43,239 nt of DNA, taken from contig CAMEKS010000007.1 in the NCBI GenBank assembly GCA_945921465.1, positions 1-43,239 on the forward strand, written 5' to 3'. This document shows, piece after piece, positions 35,722 through 43,239 of this stretch (position 1 is its first letter; every line of letters begins with the position of its first letter). The notes beneath the pieces were generated by a model, which saw only the letters and a program-made list of their open reading frames with translations, was not told the origin of the DNA and made no database searches. The translations under genes and the position numbers were made by a program. The stretch is from an uncultured Clostridia bacterium (GTDB lineage: Bacteria; Bacillota; Clostridia; Christensenellales; UBA1242).

Positions 35722-36036
35722 ATGTTAAGTTTGTTAAACGCAAAAAGTATGCCAGTATGGATAGAGAATTCATTCCCTATTATTCAGATTATATTACTAG
35801 CTCTAATTTCATTATTTTCTATTGTTGTAATTATAGCAGTATTGAAGAATCCATCCAACCCAGAAGGTGGTACTAATGCTATTACTGGCATAAGTGACAG
35901 TTATTATATGCACAACAAAGCAGACACCAAAGAAGGCAGGCTAAAAAGACTAATTATTATATCGGTTTCTAGCATATTTGCTTGCACAATTGTATATTTT
36001 GTTTTGCAATTGATACTTAATTCTTTTGCTGCATAG
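35722..36036 (+). CDS. secG: Preprotein translocase subunit SecG
   Basis: 104 residues from the ATG preceded by AAGGAG; the tracked start at 35683 lies upstream of that site and is not used. SecG is the small accessory subunit of the SecYEG channel. Two membrane helices (about 21-43 and 78-100) flank a polar loop with NPEGGTNAITG and a basic KEGRLKRL, the pattern seen in clostridial SecG proteins. Assigned by topology, size and loop motif; moderate certainty. It stands alone between ftsY and ruvX. Confidence 0.75.
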   Translation: MLSLLNAKSMPVWIENSFPIIQIILLALISLFSIVVIIAVLKNPSNPEGGTNAITGISDSYYMHNKADTKEGRLKRLIIISVSSIFACTIVYFVLQLILNSFAA

Positions 36037-36253
36037 TAGAGTAATATTTGTATTATTTGTTGTGACTACATTATGACAAGCGATAGTATTAAACTAATAA
36101 ATAGTATTACAATATTAATACATTGATACTATAGACTATATTGTGTATAAGTTGCTTAATTTGCTTAGTTTCTAGTACTATGCATAATTAATATTTATGG
36201 CTAAAGATAGCCATAATTATTAAAACAATTATTTTAGAATAAAAGAGTAAATA

Positions 36254-36673
36254 ATGGTTGAATATTATAGGATAATGGCATTAGACTATGGTGATGTTAG
36301 GATAGGTATTGCATTGAGTGATTTAACTCGTACAATTGCCAATGGATATGAAAATTATACTAGAGTTAATGATGGTAAAGATGTGGAGCATATTGCTGAC
36401 ATTGCCAAAGCCAATAATGTAAAACTAGTTGTGTTTGGGTTGCCATACAATATGGACGGAACCGCCAGCAATCAAACAATTAAGACACAAAATTTTGCCA
36501 ATATGTTTGCAGAAAGGACAGGGTTAGAAATCAAATTTCTTGACGAAAGACTGACTTCGAAATTGGCTGAACGAATGTTGATTGATGCGGATATATCTAG
36601 AGCAAAACGAAAAAATGTTCTTGACAAATTATCTGCTACAATTATTCTGCAAGACTATTTGAATCAAATTTAG
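36254..36673 (+). CDS. ruvX: Putative Holliday junction resolvase RuvX/YqgF
   Basis: 139 residues, normal for the family. RNase H-like fold with MALDYGDVRIGIALSD (catalytic-type Asp11), VVFGLPYNMDGT and FLDERLTS. In bacteria YqgF is linked to processing of the 16S rRNA precursor end and to junction resolution. ATG with AAGAG upstream. Followed 58 bases later by the DUF1292 gene, a common Firmicutes pair. Confidence 0.94.
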   Translation: MVEYYRIMALDYGDVRIGIALSDLTRTIANGYENYTRVNDGKDVEHIADIAKANNVKLVVFGLPYNMDGTASNQTIKTQNFANMFAERTGLEIKFLDERLTSKLAERMLIDADISRAKRKNVLDKLSATIILQDYLNQI

Positions 36674-36731
36674 TGAATTAATTGAATATAGTTAGTATAT
36701 TTTGAAAATTTGAATATAAGGAGAATAAATA

Positions 36732-37043
36732 ATGGAAGAGAAATCGCCAGTTGAGTTGTTGTTGGATGAGAACAACAACGACAATATCAAGCTATATGAT
36801 GAGAAAAATAATTGCATAGAGTTTGAGCAAATTGCTACTATCCCTATGGAGGAAAAGATTTATGTTATCTTAAAGCCTGTTACTCCTATGGAAAATGTTG
36901 CCGACGATGAGGCAATTGTATTCGAGATTCAAGAAATTGATGACGAAGATTGCCTGGTTGTTGTAACCGAAGATAAGGTGATTGATAAAGTCTTTGCCGA
37001 ATATTATGAGATGTTAAAGGCAGAGGGTATTGAGGTAGAATAG
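36732..37043 (+). CDS. DUF1292 (YrzB-like) small acidic protein
   Basis: 103 residues, strongly acidic, with the family pattern: a short N-terminal lead, IEFEQIATIPMEEKIYVIL, then ADDEAIVFEIQEIDDEDCLV and a helical end. Function of DUF1292 is unknown. AAGGAGAA precedes the ATG. Context after ruvX supports the call. Confidence 0.85.
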   Translation: MEEKSPVELLLDENNNDNIKLYDEKNNCIEFEQIATIPMEEKIYVILKPVTPMENVADDEAIVFEIQEIDDEDCLVVVTEDKVIDKVFAEYYEMLKAEGIEVE

Positions 37044-37094
37044 GATATATTTATGCTATTCAACATTTACTGGTTTTAATTTAATAAAATTTAT

Positions 37095-37189
37095 AAAAAG
37101 TCTATATAGGTCGTTTTAGAAAATTTGAGTATGGCAGTCAATTTTGGCACTATACAAGTTTTGTGGCGCGTTAATGGATAGACTTTTTT
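37095..37189 (+). ncRNA. Candidate structured RNA or long-loop terminator between DUF1292 and frr
   Basis: An 11-bp outer helix AAAAAGTCTAT / ATAGACTTTTT is followed by a T-run. Inside, AAAATTTG pairs with CAAGTTTT (one G-U) and, past a 2-base bulge, TATGG pairs with CTATA. A ~95-base element with terminator-like base is seen; identity unknown. The rest of 37044-37427 is AT-rich and shows no gene. Confidence 0.45.
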
Positions 37190-37427
37190 GTTTGTAGAAT
37201 CACTGATTAATAATAGTTAGAAGATAATAAATTATTTAGTCTAAAATTGCTGTCATTATAGATGGAGCGAAATTATTAATTATGATTAATTATATTGTAA
37301 ATGCAAATAATAAAAAATTTGGAAATTATGCACAAATATTTGGCGAATTAACATTATATGTTTGGCTAAAATAATATAATTTGTTATCATAATTAGGTAA
37401 ATAAAAAATCAAAACAGGAAGGTTATT

Positions 37428-37997
37428 ATGAACATTGAAGAAATAAATATGTATATGGACGATTATCGTGCTAGTCTAGACAAAGCATATGACCATTTGT
37501 TAGAAGATATGGCCACCATTCGTGCCGGCCGAGCTAATCCTAAATTGGTTGAGAAAATACTGGTAGATTACTATGGTGTACCTACACCTATCAATCAGAT
37601 GGCTACTATATCTGTACCAGAGGCTAGAATGCTGTTAGTGTCTCTATGGGATAATAGTATGCTAAAAGCTGTGACCAAGGCTATTAATGAGGCTAATATT
37701 GGTGTTACACCTAGTGATGATGGCAGAGTAATTAGGCTTGTCTTTCCACAACTAACCGAAGAGCGACGTAAAGAGTTTGCCAAAGAAATCGCTAAAATGA
37801 CAGAGGCGTGCAAGGTTGTGTGCCGTAATGCTCGTCGAGACGTGTTAGATGAATTTAAGAAAATGAAGAAAGACAACGAGTTGACCGAAGACGAGTTGGC
37901 GAAGTTGGAAAAAGATGTTCAGAAAGTTTTGGATGATATCACAGCCAAAATCGACAAATCTAGCGAACAAAAACAAAAAGAAATTATGACAACTTAA
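37428..37997 (+). CDS. frr: Ribosome recycling factor
   Basis: 189 residues, full length. With EF-G it splits the post-termination ribosome. Typical motifs: EDMATIRAGRANPKLVEKI, VDYYGVPTPINQMATI, GVTPSDDGRVIRLVFPQLTEERRKE and RNARRDVLDEFKKM. AGGAAGG precedes the ATG. pyrH, its usual upstream partner, is absent. Confidence 0.97.
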   Translation: MNIEEINMYMDDYRASLDKAYDHLLEDMATIRAGRANPKLVEKILVDYYGVPTPINQMATISVPEARMLLVSLWDNSMLKAVTKAINEANIGVTPSDDGRVIRLVFPQLTEERRKEFAKEIAKMTEACKVVCRNARRDVLDEFKKMKKDNELTEDELAKLEKDVQKVLDDITAKIDKSSEQKQKEIMTT

Positions 37998-38176
37998 GTT
38001 TTTGTGCATATATTATACTAAGAATTAAGTAGTTATTATTTTTTATGACACAACCAAGTAGTGATATGGCATATGTCATAATCTATATGTCGCACTAGTT
38101 AAGGTGATTATTAACTGTTATGAATTAATTAGTCTAACTACATAATTATCAATTTTATTTGGATGTAGGTGCAGAT

Positions 38177-38908
38177 TTGAAAAACGAAACAACTAAGATG
38201 CCTATTCATATAGCATTTATAATAGACGGCAATGGCAGATGGGCGAAAAAACGTGGTTTGCAAAGAAGTGTGGGACACAAAGCGGGATTCAATAGACTAA
38301 AAAAAGTAATTAGAAGATGTTTTGAATTAGGTATTAAATATGTATCAATTTATGCTTTTAGTACCGAAAATTGGAATAGGCCCAAGGCAGAAATTGATGG
38401 ACTAATTAATATTTTTAAGAAATACTTTGACTCTAAAAGTTTTATTGCAAATTATCCCGATACTAAGGTTAATATAATGGGAGATTATTCTGTTTTTCCT
38501 CAAGATTTAGTGGATACAGCAGATGACTTGGTAGCAAGGACCAAACAAAATGACAAATTTATATTAAATATTGGTGTTAATTATGGCGGCAAAGACGAAC
38601 TAGTAAGAGCAGTTAATAATATAATTGCAGATGGTCTAACTAAGGTAGATAGAAATGTAATTGACAGATATCTATACACTGCAGGACAGCCAGAACCAGA
38701 TTTTATCATTAGGACTAGTGGCGAACAGAGACTAAGCAATTTTATGTTATGGCAATGTGCTTATAGCGAATTATATTTCCCAAAAGTCTTGTGGCCTGAT
38801 TTTGATAACAAAGAATTACAAAAAGCACTAGAAGTGTATAGCAAAAGGGTACGCCGATTTGGCAGTATCAAAGAGGAGAATACTAATGAAACAGAGGTTA
38901 ATATCTAG
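38177..38908 (+). CDS. uppS: Isoprenyl transferase (undecaprenyl diphosphate synthase)
   Basis: 243 residues. Adds isopentenyl units in cis to farnesyl diphosphate to give the C55 carrier for peptidoglycan. Motifs: HIAFIIDGNGRWAKKRG (catalytic Asp17), GHKAGF, YAFSTENWNRP and the C-terminal DFIIRTSGEQRLSNFMLWQ plus AYSELYFPKVLWPDF. TTG 38177 is chosen because AGGTG lies five bases upstream; the tracked TTG at 38159 has no ribosome site and ATG 38198 would also fit the family. The end overlaps cdsA by 23 bases. Confidence 0.95.
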   Translation: MKNETTKMPIHIAFIIDGNGRWAKKRGLQRSVGHKAGFNRLKKVIRRCFELGIKYVSIYAFSTENWNRPKAEIDGLINIFKKYFDSKSFIANYPDTKVNIMGDYSVFPQDLVDTADDLVARTKQNDKFILNIGVNYGGKDELVRAVNNIIADGLTKVDRNVIDRYLYTAGQPEPDFIIRTSGEQRLSNFMLWQCAYSELYFPKVLWPDFDNKELQKALEVYSKRVRRFGSIKEENTNETEVNI

Positions 38909-39845
38909 CATATTTATTGTATTATATATGGTAGCTGCTGTGGCTGGCAGACTGATTTCGCCATATATATTTGATGTTCTAGTACTACTAGCAGGAACGG
39001 CTGCGATTGTAGAGATGACCAAAGCATATGCTCATTCTAGGAGATATGTTAACGAATATATTGCAACTTCATATATTTTTATGTTGTATATAGGTGTAAT
39101 GTATGCAGTTTTCTGCAAAGGAAGTATTGGACAAGTACTACTATATTTCTTAATTTTGGGTGCAGCATACTATCTATTGCAATTATTGATTGCTTTAATT
39201 TTCAAAGAGAACACCAAGAATGAAATGTTAAAAGCAAATTGCAATATGGGATATGTGAAATATAGTTTTCGCAAAGCAGGTTATGGGATGCTAATTTATT
39301 TGTATCCTAGTGTTCTGATGGGATTGCTATTTGTAATTAATCATTTTAACAATTTCTTTGTATCTACTCTTACATCTACCGAGGGTATTCAGTCAGTTGC
39401 GATTATTGTAGACTTTATTGTTATTTCTTTGTTTGTTGCAACAACATTTACTGACACATTTGCTTTGCTAGTAGGCAGCCGAGTCAAAGGCCCTAAGTTG
39501 TGCCCAAGAATAAGCCCTAATAAGACTATTAGTGGAGCTATTGGCGGATTCTTATTTGGTCTTATTGGTGTATTGGGAACATATATGTTGTATACAACCA
39601 ATTCAGACTTCAATACTTTGATTGATGGCCTAAAAATTGGATGGGCACCTATAATTGTGTATGCTGTACTGGCACCTATCGTGGCAATCTTGGGCGATAT
39701 GTTAGCAAGTGTAGTGAAGAGAAAGATGGATATAAAGGACTATGGCAGCGTCTTTCCTGGTCACGGCGGAGTAATGGACAGGGTGGATAGTCTATGTATG
39801 GTAGGTGCGCTTGCATTTATGATTGGTTGGATAATTATCTTCTAG
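38886..39845 (+). CDS. cdsA: Phosphatidate cytidylyltransferase
   Basis: 319 residues. Makes CDP-diacylglycerol from phosphatidic acid and CTP in the membrane. Multiple hydrophobic helices throughout; the CdsA signature SVVKRKMDIKDYGSVFPGHG followed by GVMDRVDS is complete near the C-terminus, and TFTDTFALLVGSRVKG precedes it. ATG 38886 with GAGGAG upstream, inside the uppS end, is preferred to the tracked 38859. Operon with uppS; dxr, often next, is missing. Confidence 0.95.
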   Translation: MKQRLISSIFIVLYMVAAVAGRLISPYIFDVLVLLAGTAAIVEMTKAYAHSRRYVNEYIATSYIFMLYIGVMYAVFCKGSIGQVLLYFLILGAAYYLLQLLIALIFKENTKNEMLKANCNMGYVKYSFRKAGYGMLIYLYPSVLMGLLFVINHFNNFFVSTLTSTEGIQSVAIIVDFIVISLFVATTFTDTFALLVGSRVKGPKLCPRISPNKTISGAIGGFLFGLIGVLGTYMLYTTNSDFNTLIDGLKIGWAPIIVYAVLAPIVAILGDMLASVVKRKMDIKDYGSVFPGHGGVMDRVDSLCMVGALAFMIGWIIIF

Positions 39846-39989
39846 GATATACGCATATCAATCAATATGCCAGTAATACAATATTAATATAGTAGTAGTT
39901 AACGGATTTGCTATCGATATACTATAGTTAATGACATAATAGATATTGAGATAGAATTTTTTGATTATTAGTTTACAATATGGCTGTTA

Positions 39990-40121
39990 GCGTCTTTGCT
40001 TGCCACTGTTTGATAGCAGTGGCAAATTGCAGTCTGCTACTAGTTCGTGGCGACTGCATTACAAGCCGTCTGCCTTGGCAAAGACAGCATAACTCAAATA
40101 ACATTGTGCGGCTACGCTGCA
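39990..40121. ncRNA. Candidate structured element upstream of rseP
   Basis: GC-rich compared with its surroundings. An outer helix GTCTTTGC / GCAAAGAC (39992-39999, 40078-40085; two further pairs past one bulge) encloses a 9-bp perfect hairpin TTGCCACTG / CAGTGGCAA and a second hairpin TGCAGTC-GCTAC / GTGGC-GACTGCA with a 6-base loop, forming a three-way junction. A separate hairpin TGCGGC-TAC-GCTGCA follows at 40107-40121. No U-run. Could be a leader, an independent RNA or a small palindromic repeat; strand not determined. The remainder of 39846-40151 shows nothing else. Confidence 0.5.
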
Positions 40122-40151
40122 GTACAAATACCAAGTAAATAGGAGATTACA

Positions 40152-41222
40152 ATGCTTAGTTTACTTAATAGTTTTGCCAGTGTAATGACAACAATTGGAT
40201 ATATAATATTGGCTATAATAATGTTTGCGATTCTTATATTCATCCATGAGTTAGGGCATTACACGGCGGGCAAAATTTTCAAATTCAAAATTAATGAATT
40301 TTCGCTAGGGTTTGGTAAAGCAATTTATTCTAAAAAAAGAAAAAATGGTGAAGTTTTTTCTATCCGTATAGTACCTCTTGGGGGATATTGTGCCTTTGAG
40401 GGCGAAGAAGGCGGAAGCGATGTAGAAGGTGCTTTTAATAAGCAAGCTTGGTGGAAACGCTTAATAGTGTTATTTGCAGGCGTATTTTTCAACTTCGTTT
40501 CAGCAATTAATGTGGCTATTCCGCTACTTATGGTATGCGGCAATGCAATACCTAGGATAGTCAGTTTTACGGATGATTGTCCTAATCATATAGAATATAA
40601 TATGGAGACTTTGCAGCAAGGTGATATTATAACTGCAGTTAATGGCGTCAAGCCTACATATCTTAATGGTGGCATTGTTGGATTAACTAGAGAACAGAAA
40701 GATAACCCTTATACACTAACAGTATCTAGAGATGGTGTAACAGTAGATATAGATGTAACTAATATGCTTTTGACCGATGCTGAGGGAAATGAATATTATG
40801 GCATAGGTATGAATGTAGAAATGGTAAAATATTCGTTCTTCGAAGCATTGGGAATGAGTATTCCATTTTGTTTTGAAATTGCAGGAGAATGCTTAAGGAT
40901 ATTGTGGTTCCTAATTACAGGCAGACTAGACCTCAAACAGTTAGGTGGCCCAATAACAGTTATTAGTCAGGTTGCTAATGCGGCAAGTGTATCACTACTG
41001 TACTTGCTACTATTCTTCCCTGTTATTGCAATTAATTTGGCTGTATTTAATTTCTTACCACTGCCAGCGTTGGATGGTGGCAGATCGGTCTTTGTGTTGA
41101 TAGAGGCCATCCGAGGTAAACCAATCAAACCAGAGATAGAGAATAAAATACATTCTATCGGACTTTTGATATTGTTTGGCTTTGTTGTTGTGGTGGATTT
41201 CTTGCAAGTATTTGTGTGGTAA
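40152..41222 (+). CDS. rseP: Site-2 zinc metalloprotease RseP (M50 family)
   Basis: 356 residues. Cleaves membrane-embedded substrates such as anti-sigma factors and signal peptide remnants. Helix 1 carries HELGH (His32, Glu33, His36), followed by FSLGFGKAIYS; a PDZ domain spans about 140-220 (LQQGDIITAVNGV); the third zinc ligand motif is in PLPALDGGRSVF. Four hydrophobic helices. TAGGAG precedes the ATG. The stop is one base before the PolC-like start. In other Firmicutes ispG and proS often follow; here they do not. Confidence 0.95.
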   Translation: MLSLLNSFASVMTTIGYIILAIIMFAILIFIHELGHYTAGKIFKFKINEFSLGFGKAIYSKKRKNGEVFSIRIVPLGGYCAFEGEEGGSDVEGAFNKQAWWKRLIVLFAGVFFNFVSAINVAIPLLMVCGNAIPRIVSFTDDCPNHIEYNMETLQQGDIITAVNGVKPTYLNGGIVGLTREQKDNPYTLTVSRDGVTVDIDVTNMLLTDAEGNEYYGIGMNVEMVKYSFFEALGMSIPFCFEIAGECLRILWFLITGRLDLKQLGGPITVISQVANAASVSLLYLLLFFPVIAINLAVFNFLPLPALDGGRSVFVLIEAIRGKPIKPEIENKIHSIGLLILFGFVVVVDFLQVFVW

Positions 41223-41223
41223 A

Positions 41224-42813
41224 ATGAACAATTTATTAAATTATCTTTATACACAAGATGAAATATTTAAGCAAATAGTAATCACAAGTGTAGAGTATCA
41301 ATTAACTTCCAATATTTTGGTTGTTAAGGCACAATACACTTGCGATACTTTTTCTGATGTGTCCAAAGAAAAATTAGCAAGTAGCATTTCAGAGTTTTTT
41401 GGCAGAACAATGCGTGTAGAGATTAAATGCAAGAAATATTACGTAGACGAAGATGTAATTACGCAATATATCACTGATTATATTGTTACAAAACTACCTA
41501 GTGTAGATTTGAATACTGATAATCAACATATTGATGTTGCAATCAGTGGCGATAATATGTACATTGTTAATATTTACCTTGCTGCAGATAGTTATGCTTA
41601 TCTAGACAAACTTAACTTTGTGGACACAATTCGTGATTATTTGCAATTAATTACCAAAGAGGAATATACTATTAATCTAATCTCAATAGATACTTCCTCA
41701 CACAATGATGACATTTTGACAGAACGAGAACATGTAGTTAAATCATCGGATATTGCCCAAATAATTGATTACGAGCCAATAGAAGTGAATAACATAACTA
41801 ATATTATAGGAGATATAAGTGCAGATTTTGTCTACCCTATTGCTAGCATTGTGGGGCAAGAAAAAGCCATATTTTGTGGAACAATTAAGTATTATAGGGT
41901 GACAGAATACGAGAGTAGGTTTAAGTCAAAAGATGGCACCGTAAAGAAAAGTCAGAGAGCAAACTTTGTTTTATTTGATGGTAGTGGCAGAATAAATTGT
42001 GTATTGTTTCCTAAGCAATCGGATATTGAAAAATTAGAAGATTTGTCGGATGAAGAACAGGTTATTGTGGCTGCAGACATCGAAGACAACGAAGAACGCG
42101 GACTTAGTTGTAAAATAAAATCTATTGCCAAGTGTACTTTTTCGCCATATCAAGAGCCTGTCAAAGAAATTAAGAAAAAATCCGTTAATGCAGATTATAA
42201 ATACATATTTCCTAAGCCATATATTGTCAAAACTCAAAGTGATTTGTTTACTGAGGCAGAAGTAGTAGATGAGTATTTGCTTAATAATGAGATTGTTGTC
42301 TTTGACTTAGAGACCACTGGATTAAACGTTAACGAATGTGAAATTATTGAGATAGGTGCAGTGAAGATGCGTGGCGGACAAATTGTGGAAACATTTGATA
42401 CATTGGTCAAGCCTAAATTACCTATTCCAGCTGATGCAACTAAGGTTAATAATATCACTAACGAAATGGTTGCTGACTGCTTAGATATAGACAAGGTTTT
42501 TCCGGATTTTTATAAGTTTATAGATGGCACGGTATTAGTGGCCTATAACATTGCATACGACTGTGGTGTATTACAAGCCTATGGTGATAAGAATGGATAC
42601 GATATCAATAATAAACAATTGGATGCTTTGAAACTGGCAAGAATAGCATTGCCTGGATATAAGAGTCACAAGTTGGGCAAAGTGGTAAAGTTATTAAATA
42701 TAAAATTAGATAATGCACATAGGGCACTATTTGATACGATCGCTACGGCTGAGGTGTTGAAGGTAACATTGAATATGTTGACGAAGGAAGATAAGGAGGG
42801 GATTCTCCCATAA
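41224..42813 (+). CDS. polC: PolC-like protein with N-terminal, OB and 3'-5' exonuclease domains only
   Basis: 529 residues from ATG 41224; the tracked start at 41176 lies inside rseP. PolC is usually about 1400 residues. Visible: an N-terminal region (to ~190), an OB-like domain (~195-310, IFCGTIKYYRVTEYESRF and RINCVLFPK) and a DEDDh exonuclease (~355-520) with VVFDLETTGLN, the ITNEMV region, LVAYNIAYDCGVL and HRALFDTIATAEVL. The PHP segment normally between OB and exonuclease (with HxHT motifs) is absent. The gene stops at KEDKEGILP, exactly where PolC leaves the exonuclease, next to a repeat. It could be a split or decayed polC, or a stand-alone proofreading protein. No clear ribosome site; coupling to rseP likely. 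Confidence 0.75.
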   Translation: MNNLLNYLYTQDEIFKQIVITSVEYQLTSNILVVKAQYTCDTFSDVSKEKLASSISEFFGRTMRVEIKCKKYYVDEDVITQYITDYIVTKLPSVDLNTDNQHIDVAISGDNMYIVNIYLAADSYAYLDKLNFVDTIRDYLQLITKEEYTINLISIDTSSHNDDILTEREHVVKSSDIAQIIDYEPIEVNNITNIIGDISADFVYPIASIVGQEKAIFCGTIKYYRVTEYESRFKSKDGTVKKSQRANFVLFDGSGRINCVLFPKQSDIEKLEDLSDEEQVIVAADIEDNEERGLSCKIKSIAKCTFSPYQEPVKEIKKKSVNADYKYIFPKPYIVKTQSDLFTEAEVVDEYLLNNEIVVFDLETTGLNVNECEIIEIGAVKMRGGQIVETFDTLVKPKLPIPADATKVNNITNEMVADCLDIDKVFPDFYKFIDGTVLVAYNIAYDCGVLQAYGDKNGYDINNKQLDALKLARIALPGYKSHKLGKVVKLLNIKLDNAHRALFDTIATAEVLKVTLNMLTKEDKEGILP

Positions 42814-42940
42814 AACGCCGCTCATTTCTTCAAGGCTGATGTTATGAACAAAAAAATAGAGACAAGAGGGTTAGATTTATTCTAGTCGTCAAATATATTA
42901 ATTTCTCCGCTGGTGACGGCAAGGTCAAGGCGTTCGAAAT
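42814..42940. repeat. Bipartite repeat, copy 1
   Basis: Motif A (30 bases, 42814-42843) and motif B (40 bases, 42901-42940) recur at 43120-43149 (28 of 30 identical) and 43200-43239 (31 of 40 identical). The motifs are GC-richer than their surroundings. Copy 1 starts one base after the first T of the PolC-like stop codon region. Confidence 0.75.
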
Positions 42941-42996
42941 TAACATATTTTCCTCCTAGAATTATATGCGTAATCTTAGTCTCTATTTTTTTATTC
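42846..42996. repeat. 18-base inverted repeat pair
   Basis: GAACAAAAAAATAGAGAC (42846-42863) and the reverse complement with one mismatch (42979-42996), 115 bases apart, enclosing motif B of copy 1. Confidence 0.6.
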
Positions 42997-43119
42997 AATC
43001 CACCTCAGTTGAAATTATTCGCTCTTAGAATAATAAGGACGAGAGATAAGTATAGGGGAATAATTGCCGAGATGTGCCCGTAATGAGAGAGTGTAGATAT
43101 ATACTATATTCACAAGTCT

Positions 43120-43239
43120 AACGCCGTTCATTTCTTCACGGCTGATGTTGTGCCGGCGTGTCCATAATTTTTGGTTAACGCAATTAATAAAATACCTATA
43201 TTTCTCCACTGGCAGCGGCGAGGCTGAGGTGTTCGAAAT
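43120..43239. repeat. Bipartite repeat, copy 2
   Basis: Motif A at 43120-43149 and motif B at 43200-43239; spacing between motifs is 50 bases against 57 in copy 1. The window ends exactly with the end of motif B. The rest of 42941-43119 shows no supported gene. Confidence 0.75.

Noticed and set aside
36037-36253. Possible gene or RNA between secG and ruvX
   Set aside because: AT-rich with only weak repeats of ATAGTATTA type; nothing supportable.
39990-40090. tRNA-like fold upstream of rseP
   Set aside because: No CCA-ready acceptor stem, no T-loop GTTCRA in the right place and no anticodon arm; the helices fit a different three-way junction.
43015-43209. 64-codon minus-strand ORF spanning repeat copy 2
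   Set aside because: No ribosome site; it covers motif A only partly conserved as protein, and copy 1 has stops in the same arrangement, so not called a gene.

Overview
The window looks like one AT-rich contig of a Gram-positive-type bacterium, most likely an uncultured gut-type Clostridia relative. This is inferred from low G+C, AGGAG-type ribosome binding sites, PolC-type replication protein, a YrzB/DUF1292 gene next to ruvX, Lipo-signal peptides, and giant GLUG-repeat surface proteins. Species cannot be read from the sequence. The left edge cuts a giant surface-protein gene and the right edge ends exactly inside a repeat, as an assembly break would.

Layout. (1) 1-14211: the 3' part (4736 codons visible) of a giant GLUG-repeat protein that ends in a papain/C39-like cysteine peptidase domain. 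(2) 14286-17818, minus strand: four paralogous secreted proteins, three of them lipoproteins, sharing a His...Cys...Cys-x-x-Cys core and the same promoter architecture; the first two share a nearly identical promoter and signal peptide but have different mature parts. (3) 17970-19139: a PBP5/DacF-type D-alanyl-D-alanine carboxypeptidase. (4) 19477-22963: an Ig-like-repeat surface protein with a C-terminal membrane anchor, split by a +1 frameshift. (5) 23708-28888: a tightly coupled three-gene unit headed by a TrbL/VirB6-like polytopic membrane protein, followed by two soluble proteins I do not recognise. (6) 29334-42813: housekeeping genes all on the plus strand: plsX (interrupted by an in-frame TAG), rnc, smc, ftsY, secG, ruvX, DUF1292, frr, uppS, cdsA, rseP and a short PolC-like protein holding only the N-terminal, OB and exonuclease parts. 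(7) 42814-43239: a non-coding-looking stretch with two copies of a bipartite, relatively GC-rich repeat.

How they fit together. The left half is an envelope/surface region: giant adhesin-like protein, tandem small lipoproteins, cell-wall carboxypeptidase and anchored Ig-like protein. The three-gene unit could be a membrane translocation or conjugation-derived system, but no ATPase (VirB4/VirD4) is in the window. The right half is a core block for phospholipid synthesis (plsX, cdsA), undecaprenyl carrier synthesis (uppS), protein export and membrane proteolysis (ftsY, secG, rseP), chromosome segregation (smc), RNA processing and ribosome recycling (rnc, ruvX, frr). Several genes common in this neighbourhood in other Firmicutes (acpP, pyrH, dxr, ispG, proS) are absent.

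Most notable: the GLUG/peptidase giant, the four-member H-C-CxxC family with its cassette-like duplication, the orphan TrbL-like unit, two well-folding intergenic structures (37095-37189 and 39990-40121), the PHP-less and polymerase-less PolC, and three broken or shortened genes that could be biology or sequence error.
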